Of a DNA stretch of 64,000 nucleotides, positions 58,704 to 64,000 are shown one piece after another. The stretch is taken from assembly GCA_944323755.1 (NCBI GenBank), contig CALUTR010000002.1, positions 248,001-312,000 on the forward strand, read 5' to 3'. Within the stretch, counting starts at the first letter, position 1. Each line of letters starts with the position of its first letter. Under the pieces are notes generated by a model. That model worked only from the letters and a program-made list of their open reading frames with translations. It was not told the DNA's origin and made no database searches. The position numbers and the translations under genes were made by a program. The DNA comes from an uncultured Helicobacteraceae bacterium (GTDB taxonomy: Bacteria > Campylobacterota > Campylobacteria > Campylobacterales > Helicobacteraceae).

Positions 58704-60091
58704 ATGAAACTAATAGATCAAAAAACACTGCTTTTTATTTTTATTACTATGTTGTTTTTAATTGTAGTATTGTTTAATATAAATAGAGAATCTCTATGGG
58801 GTGATGAGGCATTTAGCGTAATGAGCATAGGGGGGGGGGCAGCTGGAATTTAACTAACTTTTTAAATATTATTTTATCTGATGTTCATCCTCCATTATAT
58901 AATTTACTTCTTTTAATATACTCGAAATTTATTGGATCAAGTGATTTTTGTTTAAGATTTTTTAGCACTATTTGGATTATTACCTTTGGAGGTATAAGCT
59001 ATGCACTGCTTAATAAATACTTTAATTCTAATATCGCATTTATATTTATATGTGTTTTTATGCTAAATCCAAATACAATATATTATTCGCAAGAATTAAG
59101 AAGCTATGCAATGCTTCTTGGGTTATCTAGTGTATTTATCATTTTATGCTACATAATATACAAAGCAATTAATGATGAAATAATAAATAATCAAACCACC
59201 ATAACCATCTATCTAATAATACTAGGTATAGCCCTTGTGCTTACACATTATTATGCGTATATATTCGTATTATCAGTTGGTGTTGTATTGTTAGCAATAT
59301 CACTATATAAACAAAAATTATATAAACATATATTTCTTATATTTTTTATCATCGGATTAGCTGGTATTGCGTGGCTTTTAATACACTTAAACTATGGTGC
59401 ATTAATATATAGAATGTCAAATTCATACAATGGTAGTGAATGGATCTATGAAAATACCATCTTTCATCTCTTATTTTCTATCATATTATCTAGTTTTGGC
59501 AAATTTGGCTGGGCAGTTATTATTGTAGCATCAATTTATATACTCATAAAAGATCAGCAAACAACCAAAAAATACATAATACATTATTTGCCATTTATTA
59601 TTATGATTATAGTGGAATTAACAATTATTAGCATTATTTTTATCTTTTTTAGTAAAACAATGACACAGAGATATTTTGTGATGCTATACCCAATTATCTA
59701 TTTATTTATTGCAATATTATTTACAAATGAAAAACTCAAATATTTTGCACTTGCTTTACTTATATCAATATACTTACATTCAATGTATATCAGTAGCACA
59801 TATGTAAAAAATAATATAAGAGGTGCAAGCAATTTTATAAAACAAAATTTTGATTCTCATTATTGTAAATTACCACTTAGCTGGGATTCTTATGCTAGAT
59901 ATTTGCAAGATTATGAGATTTTACATAAGCCAACAATTCAAAACAATTGCGATTTAATATTTTTTACCATAGATAGTAGCGATCATTTCATACACACAAA
60001 AACAATTTTAAAAGAAAATAATATCAAACACTATATTCTAAATAATTTTAATGGAGCAGTTGTAGTAACAAAAAAGCTAGAATCTAAATAG
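58704..60091 (+). CDS. Phase-variable membrane glycosyltransferase (ArnT/PMT-like), currently OFF
   Basis: The ATG at 58704 has an AAGGA site five bases upstream. The frame opens with a membrane segment and the periplasmic WGDEAFSVMS motif (Asp-Glu of GT39/GT83-type enzymes). It then meets a run of ten G (58830-58839) and stops at 58851 after 49 codons. With 11 or 8 G the frame joins SWNLTNFL, DVHPPLYNLLLL and the remainder, ending at 60091. That gives about 461-462 residues with many membrane segments and ELRSYAML. Members transfer lipid-linked sugars to LPS or protein. A segment from 59060 could be read separately but lacks the catalytic start. The acceptor is unknown. Confidence 0.85.
58830..58839 (+). 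repeat. G10 homopolymer tract inside the glycosyltransferase gene
   Basis: Ten consecutive G follow the codon ATA at 58827. With ten G the frame ends at TAA 58851-58853; nine G also gives an early stop; eight or eleven restores the full frame. This is a typical slippage switch of Campylobacter and Helicobacter surface genes. Confidence 0.9.
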
Positions 60092-60103
60092 ATTAGATTC
60101 TAG
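60077..60103. terminator. Bidirectional terminator between the glycosyltransferase and oorC
   Basis: A perfect 11-base-pair stem (60077-60087 with 60093-60103) with a 5-base loop contains the glycosyltransferase stop codon (60089-60091). It lies 13 bases from the oorC stop. Its arms are CTAGAATCTAA and TTAGATTCTAG. Confidence 0.6.
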
Positions 60104-60116
60104 ATAATATAAATTA

Positions 60117-60659
60117 TTATTTTAATGCTTCAAATGCATATTTTTCACCAAGCTCAAATGCCTTTTTATTCACATCAGCAACCTTTGCAGGCACTTTTGA
60201 TAGCATTGTATTAAAAACAATATCTCTATCAACACATTTTGTAAGTGTTACGGTAATAGCAAGGGCAACAACAGATTGAGTAACGGCATTCCCAACCTCA
60301 TCTTTTGCTATTGTAATAATTGGAATGGAATAAATCTTGTATTTTTCAAAATCTTCTTTAGAAGGTTTAACCAAATTTGTTTCAACCACAACGATAGAAC
60401 CATCTCTTAAATCAACCTTAAACTGATCATAACTAATTTGTGCAGTTGATAACATAAAACCAACACTTTGTGCATATGGATACAATATCTCATCATCATC
60501 AAGTATTATATCAACCTTTGTAGGACCACCACGAACTTGACTTGTATATGTAGCAGCTTTTACTCCATATCCATTATCTCTAATCTTTGCCTCTGCTAGA
60601 ATCTCACCAGCTAATAATACACCTTGACCACCAACACCAGTAAAGCGAAGCTCTGTCAT
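60117..60659 (-). CDS. oorC: 2-oxoglutarate:acceptor oxidoreductase gamma subunit OorC
   Basis: The 180-residue protein has the gamma-domain signature RFTGVGGQGVLLAGEILAEA and YTSQVRGGPTKVDI. Together with OorDAB it oxidises 2-oxoglutarate to succinyl-CoA with ferredoxin or flavodoxin as acceptor, replacing the dehydrogenase complex of the TCA cycle. It is the last gene of oorDABC and overlaps oorB by four bases. Confidence 0.95.
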   Translation of the reverse strand: MTELRFTGVGGQGVLLAGEILAEAKIRDNGYGVKAATYTSQVRGGPTKVDIILDDDEILYPYAQSVGFMLSTAQISYDQFKVDLRDGSIVVVETNLVKPSKEDFEKYKIYSIPIITIAKDEVGNAVTQSVVALAITVTLTKCVDRDIVFNTMLSKVPAKVADVNKKAFELGEKYAFEALK

Positions 60660-61483
60660 TTTTTGCCCCCTTTAGCTTTTGCAACAACCCTATTAAAATA
60701 AGCATTGCAATATTCTTCTTTAGTTTCATCTTGTTTTAGGATTCCAGTTACAAATTTATTCTCTCTTTCTTCTTGTGTCATCTTTTCATATTCCATTTTT
60801 GTAACCAATCTTGAATCTATCCAATCAAGCATATCTGTAGCTTCTGACATTTTATTTTTTCTACCTAAATTAACATGACAATTGCTATGAACATCAAAAA
60901 ATGTAAAACCTTCATGTTTAAATCCAGATACAAGAATGCTTTCTAATTTTTGTGGCTTTGTAACACTCCCTCTAGCTACAAATGTAGCACCTGCGGCATC
61001 AGCCAACTTGCATGGATCGAATGAATAGTCAATATTTCCATATTGTGCAGTTACAGTCCAAAAATCTCTAGGAGTTGTAGGAGATGTTTGGGAGTTTGTA
61101 AGCCCATATATGAAGTTATTTACCAAAATAAATTTGATATCTATATTTCTTCTACAAGCGTGTATTGTGTGATTTCCACCAATTGCCATACCATCACCAT
61201 CGCCAGAGATAACAATTATATGTTTTTTTGGATTTGTTAATTTTATCCCTGTAGCATATGCAAGTGTCCTTCCATGAGTAGTATGAACTGTATTGCAGTT
61301 TAAGTAAGATGAAAATCTACCACTACAGCCAATTCCACTCACTACACATACATCATTCATATCCCAACCAACTTTTTCTATTGCTCTAATAACAGTTTTT
61401 AAAATCACTCCATCACCACAACCCCAGCACCATAGTGTAGGCATTTTATCTATTCTTAAGTATGTATCATAATTATATGCCAT
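60656..61483 (-). CDS. oorB: 2-oxoglutarate:acceptor oxidoreductase beta subunit OorB
   Basis: The 275-residue thiamine-diphosphate-binding subunit has TLWCWGCGDGVILKTV, SGIGCSGRFSSYLNC, VISGDGDGMAIGGNH with the GDGD diphosphate motif, and NNFIYGLTNSQTSPTTP. The cysteines that would bind a 4Fe-4S cluster (WCWGC and later Cys) are present. It lies one base after oorA and overlaps oorC by four bases. Confidence 0.96.
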   Translation of the reverse strand: MAYNYDTYLRIDKMPTLWCWGCGDGVILKTVIRAIEKVGWDMNDVCVVSGIGCSGRFSSYLNCNTVHTTHGRTLAYATGIKLTNPKKHIIVISGDGDGMAIGGNHTIHACRRNIDIKFILVNNFIYGLTNSQTSPTTPRDFWTVTAQYGNIDYSFDPCKLADAAGATFVARGSVTKPQKLESILVSGFKHEGFTFFDVHSNCHVNLGRKNKMSEATDMLDWIDSRLVTKMEYEKMTQEERENKFVTGILKQDETKEEYCNAYFNRVVAKAKGGKK

Positions 61484-61484
61484 T

Positions 61485-62609
61485 TTATAAACCTCTTACT
61501 TCATTTATAATTTCATTTGGAGATATAGCTCTACCATTTGCTTTACCAAAGAATTTAACATCTTTTTTCATCACTCTTTCAATCTCTTTTATATATTGAC
61601 CTAAGTTTAATTCAACAACTAAAATCTTCTCAAATCTTTTACCAAGCTCTGCTAATTTTTGCTGTGGAGATGGCCAAAGTGTCGTTGGTCTAAACATACC
61701 AATTTTTATGCCATTATTTCTTAGCTCTTTTATAGCTTCTTTCGCAGATAATGATACAGATCCATAAGTAATCAATAAAATATCAGCATCATCTAGCATA
61801 TATTCTTCATAACCATTGATAATAGATGATTTAGATTCTATTTTATTAAATAATCTATGCAATAATTCTCCACTTAATTTCTCATCTTCTGTTGGGAATC
61901 CACTATATCCGTGTGTAAGCCCTGTGATATGGTATTTATATCCACTAAAAAATGGATTCAATATAGCACTTTCATCGCTACCCACATTATATGGTTGATA
62001 ATCTTTTGGATCACCTTCAAATTTACGCCTATTTTTAATAGTTTTTTTGACATCTTCAATATCTGGCAATACAGCCTTTCCGTGCATATGACCTAATGTT
62101 TCATCAAGTAATAGAAATACAGGAGTCATAAGCTCTTCTGCTAAATTAAAAGCCTTAATTGTTTGAGTATATGCTTCATTTAAGCTGCCAGGACATAAAA
62201 CAATAGATTTATAATCGCCGTGAGTTGGAGATTTTACAAAACTAACATCACCTTGAGAAACTCTTGTTGGAAGACCAGTTGAAGGACCACCACGCATAAC
62301 ATCAACAATAACAAGCGGAATCTCAGCCATAAAAGCATATCCTATTTGTTCAGCTTTTAGAGATATGCCAGGACCAGAGCTTGCAGTAAGTGATTTTGCA
62401 CCACCCATTGAAGCACCTATTGCAACAGAAATTCCACCTATTTCATCTTCCATTTGTATAAATACACCATCATTCTTTGGTAATAGAACGCTCATATTAT
62501 GCGCTATTTCACTAGATGGCGTAATTGGATATCCACCAAAAAATTTACATCCAGCATCAATAGCAGCCAATGCTACTAATTCATTCCCCTCTGAAATCAT
62601 CTCTCTCAT
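61485..62609 (-). CDS. oorA: 2-oxoglutarate:acceptor oxidoreductase alpha subunit OorA
   Basis: The 374-residue subunit has the pyruvate/oxoglutarate ferredoxin oxidoreductase domain I features GNELVALAAIDAGCKFFGGYPITPSSE in pieces, MEDEIGGISVAIGASMGGAKS and TSSGPGISLKAEQIG, and domain II toward the C-terminus (LVVELNLGQYIKEIERV). It belongs to the oorDABC operon, 20 bases after oorD. Confidence 0.96.
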   Translation of the reverse strand: MREMISEGNELVALAAIDAGCKFFGGYPITPSSEIAHNMSVLLPKNDGVFIQMEDEIGGISVAIGASMGGAKSLTASSGPGISLKAEQIGYAFMAEIPLVIVDVMRGGPSTGLPTRVSQGDVSFVKSPTHGDYKSIVLCPGSLNEAYTQTIKAFNLAEELMTPVFLLLDETLGHMHGKAVLPDIEDVKKTIKNRRKFEGDPKDYQPYNVGSDESAILNPFFSGYKYHITGLTHGYSGFPTEDEKLSGELLHRLFNKIESKSSIINGYEEYMLDDADILLITYGSVSLSAKEAIKELRNNGIKIGMFRPTTLWPSPQQKLAELGKRFEKILVVELNLGQYIKEIERVMKKDVKFFGKANGRAISPNEIINEVRGL

Positions 62610-62629
62610 ATTAACTCCCTCAAACTCTT

Positions 62630-62941
62630 TTATAACATCATATAATTATTATTTTTAATTTTTTCTGCTAGTTCTTTTGCCTCTTTTGTTAATTTTGCAA
62701 ATTTAAACTCTGATTTATCAGATACATGTATGGCAAAATCTGGACAAGATAATTCGCAGTTGTTACAACCTATGCAATTTTCAGGATTAACAATATTGAT
62801 AATTTTTCCATTTACATAAGTTTTGTCAACCCTCATTGCAAGTGTTCCGCTTGGACAAACCTCTACGCAAACATCACAACCTTTACATCTATTATAATCG
62901 ACCCATACGGGCACATTAGCTGGCGCCTGTAAATTACTCAT
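62630..62941 (-). CDS. oorD: 2-oxoglutarate oxidoreductase delta subunit OorD (ferredoxin-like)
   Basis: The 103-residue protein has two 4Fe-4S motifs, CKGCDVCVEVCP and CIGCNNCELSCPD. It is the electron-transfer subunit of the complex and the first gene of oorDABC. The 164-base AT-rich region upstream (62942-63105) separates it from mltG and probably carries the operon promoter; I could not choose a clear -10 box. Confidence 0.95.
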   Translation of the reverse strand: MSNLQAPANVPVWVDYNRCKGCDVCVEVCPSGTLAMRVDKTYVNGKIINIVNPENCIGCNNCELSCPDFAIHVSDKSEFKFAKLTKEAKELAEKIKNNNYMML

Positions 62942-63105
62942 ATTAAACTCCTTAGTTAATAATCTATAAAATCATATAAATTATACTTGTAAATTGTAAT
63001 TGCTATTAAACAATTTGTAGTATTAGAGAATCCTTTTAATATTTTTTTTTATTTATTCTGTAACATTTCTACATTAATAAATACTAATAACACCTTAAAT
63101 AAGCC

Positions 63106-64000
63106 TTATTGTCTAATATTTTCTAAATGAGATTTATAACTATTTGAAAAACTATGATTACCTGATGAATTTTTAACAAAATACAAATAATCAACATTTG
63201 CAGGCTTTATCGTAGCTATAATCGCTTCCATACTTGCACTACCAACTGGATAAGGCGGAATCCCATAATTTTTATAAGTATTATAAACACTTTTATCCAT
63301 TCTAATCCTCTCTGGAGTTACCTTTTGATGAGAATATTGACCATAATTTAGCGATCCATCCATTTGAAGTGGCATTTTAACCTTTAATCTATTATAAATG
63401 ACAGCCGCAACAATTGGCATCTCTTCTTTGTTTGCTGCTTCTTTTTGAATAATAGAAGCAATTGTTACATAATTAAACCACTGCTTTTCATCATAACGCC
63501 CTAAAATCTTAATAGCATTCCGCTTATGCTCTTTCATTGATTGAGATATTAAATAACTCATCAAATATCTAGGACCAATATCAATAGGCACTTTATAAGT
63601 ATTTGGCAATATCACGCCATCTGGATATGAAGTATGCTCATAATAAGAATCCCATAATGCTTGCTTATCTAATCCAAGTGTTGAGCTGATATTTTCTATG
63701 AAAAAATACATAGTTTCACCTGGAATTAGCGTAATTTCCTTAAGTGCAGCTTTTGAATTAGCAAGTTGATACAATAAATCACCCTTTGATGTCTCTTGTG
63801 TAATAGTATTTGTTGGTTTCACTTCTATCCAACCACTTTGTGGAGCACCAAAAAACCTAAATAACCTAGAATCTAAACCATTCACATCTAAATTATTTCT
63901 TTTTAAATGTGATATAATTGCCCTCACACTCCCCTTTGGAATATTAATCACACTGGGATATGATGAAGTCAAACTTAAATAATAGAAAATAGATATGAAA
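63106..64000 (-). CDS. mltG: Endolytic transglycosylase MltG (5' end outside the window)
   Basis: MltG cuts nascent peptidoglycan strands in the periplasm and acts as a terminase for glycan polymerisation. The visible part has a LysM-like subdomain, LIPGETMYFFIE, VILPNTYKVP, the catalytic region TIASIIQKEAANKEEMPIVAAVIYNRL (Glu in the KEA part), PLQMDGSLNYG and the end NHSFSNSYKSHLENIRQ. The frame stays open to the window edge through hydrophobic residues (ISIFYYLSL), so the N-terminal anchor continues beyond base 64000. A TTG at 63972 is only an apparent start. About 40 or fewer residues are likely missing. Confidence 0.93.
   Translation of the reverse strand, partial: FISIFYYLSLTSSYPSVINIPKGSVRAIISHLKRNNLDVNGLDSRLFRFFGAPQSGWIEVKPTNTITQETSKGDLLYQLANSKAALKEITLIPGETMYFFIENISSTLGLDKQALWDSYYEHTSYPDGVILPNTYKVPIDIGPRYLMSYLISQSMKEHKRNAIKILGRYDEKQWFNYVTIASIIQKEAANKEEMPIVAAVIYNRLKVKMPLQMDGSLNYGQYSHQKVTPERIRMDKSVYNTYKNYGIPPYPVGSASMEAIIATIKPANVDYLYFVKNSSGNHSFSNSYKSHLENIRQ

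Noticed and set aside
59060-60091. A separate 343-residue membrane protein starting at 59060
   Set aside because: It is the 3' portion of the frameshifted glycosyltransferase; the 5' part carrying WGDEAF and the ribosome site lies at 58704.
63712-63731. A parS-like sequence (GTTTCACCTGGAA) close to parAB-containing DNA
   Set aside because: It is within mltG, encodes the conserved GETMYF segment, is not a proper palindrome and lies 28 kb from parAB.

Overview
The window is a low-GC (about 30%) bacterial chromosome segment from the Campylobacterota, most likely an enterohepatic-type Helicobacter. The basis is gene content and order: oorDABC, napAGHBFLD without napC, a soj/spo0J-atp-exbBD-tolB-pal cluster with two b-type ATP synthase subunits, a gamma-glutamyltranspeptidase very close to the H. 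pylori enzyme, ThyX, HypD/HypF and a tmRNA tag of the ANN...APAYA type. I cannot assign a species.

Layout. 1-9.4 kb: DASS-type anion transporter, DUF3943 protein, flgI with a sigma54-type promoter, hypF, ybgC, a DUF493 protein, tRNA-Leu(UAG), ribA and a CadA-type metal ATPase. 9.4-14.2 kb: tmRNA and a type III restriction-modification pair whose mod gene carries an in-frame G8 tract (ON). 14.2-23.6 kb: thyX, ftsW, uvrC, a small unannotated lipoprotein gene in front of nadB, an OpgB-like transferase, mtn, fabD, slyD. 23.6-38.2 kb: a long one-strand run of cpoB, pal, tolB, a TolA-like gene, exbD, exbB, the F1 ATP synthase genes with b and b', parB, parA, birA, fmt, proB. 38.3-42.9 kb: ggt, a decayed ORF, a cysteine-rich DUF2892 protein, a Crp/Fnr regulator, gmd. 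42.9-50 kb: the periplasmic nitrate reductase operon and msrA. 50-55.2 kb: a cysteine hydrolase, hypD, and an uncharacterised propeller/FapA pair. 55.3-60.1 kb: a methionine ABC importer with two MetQ proteins, and a glycosyltransferase gene switched OFF by a G10 tract. 60.1-64 kb: oorDABC and the 3' part of mltG.

How the parts fit. The window holds core energy metabolism (ATP synthase, 2-oxoglutarate oxidoreductase, nitrate respiration), envelope maintenance (Tol-Pal, FtsW, MltG), hydrogenase maturation (HypD, HypF) and host-interaction functions (Ggt, Gmd, surface glycosylation). Two G-tract switches, one on a DNA methyltransferase and one on a glycosyltransferase, are the clearest signs of phase variation. 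Less expected details are a metN with no canonical start codon, an NssR-type operator candidate near gmd/napA, terminators built into the ends of convergent genes, and strong enrichment of the word AGATTC/GAATCT. I saw no CRISPR array, insertion sequence or prophage.
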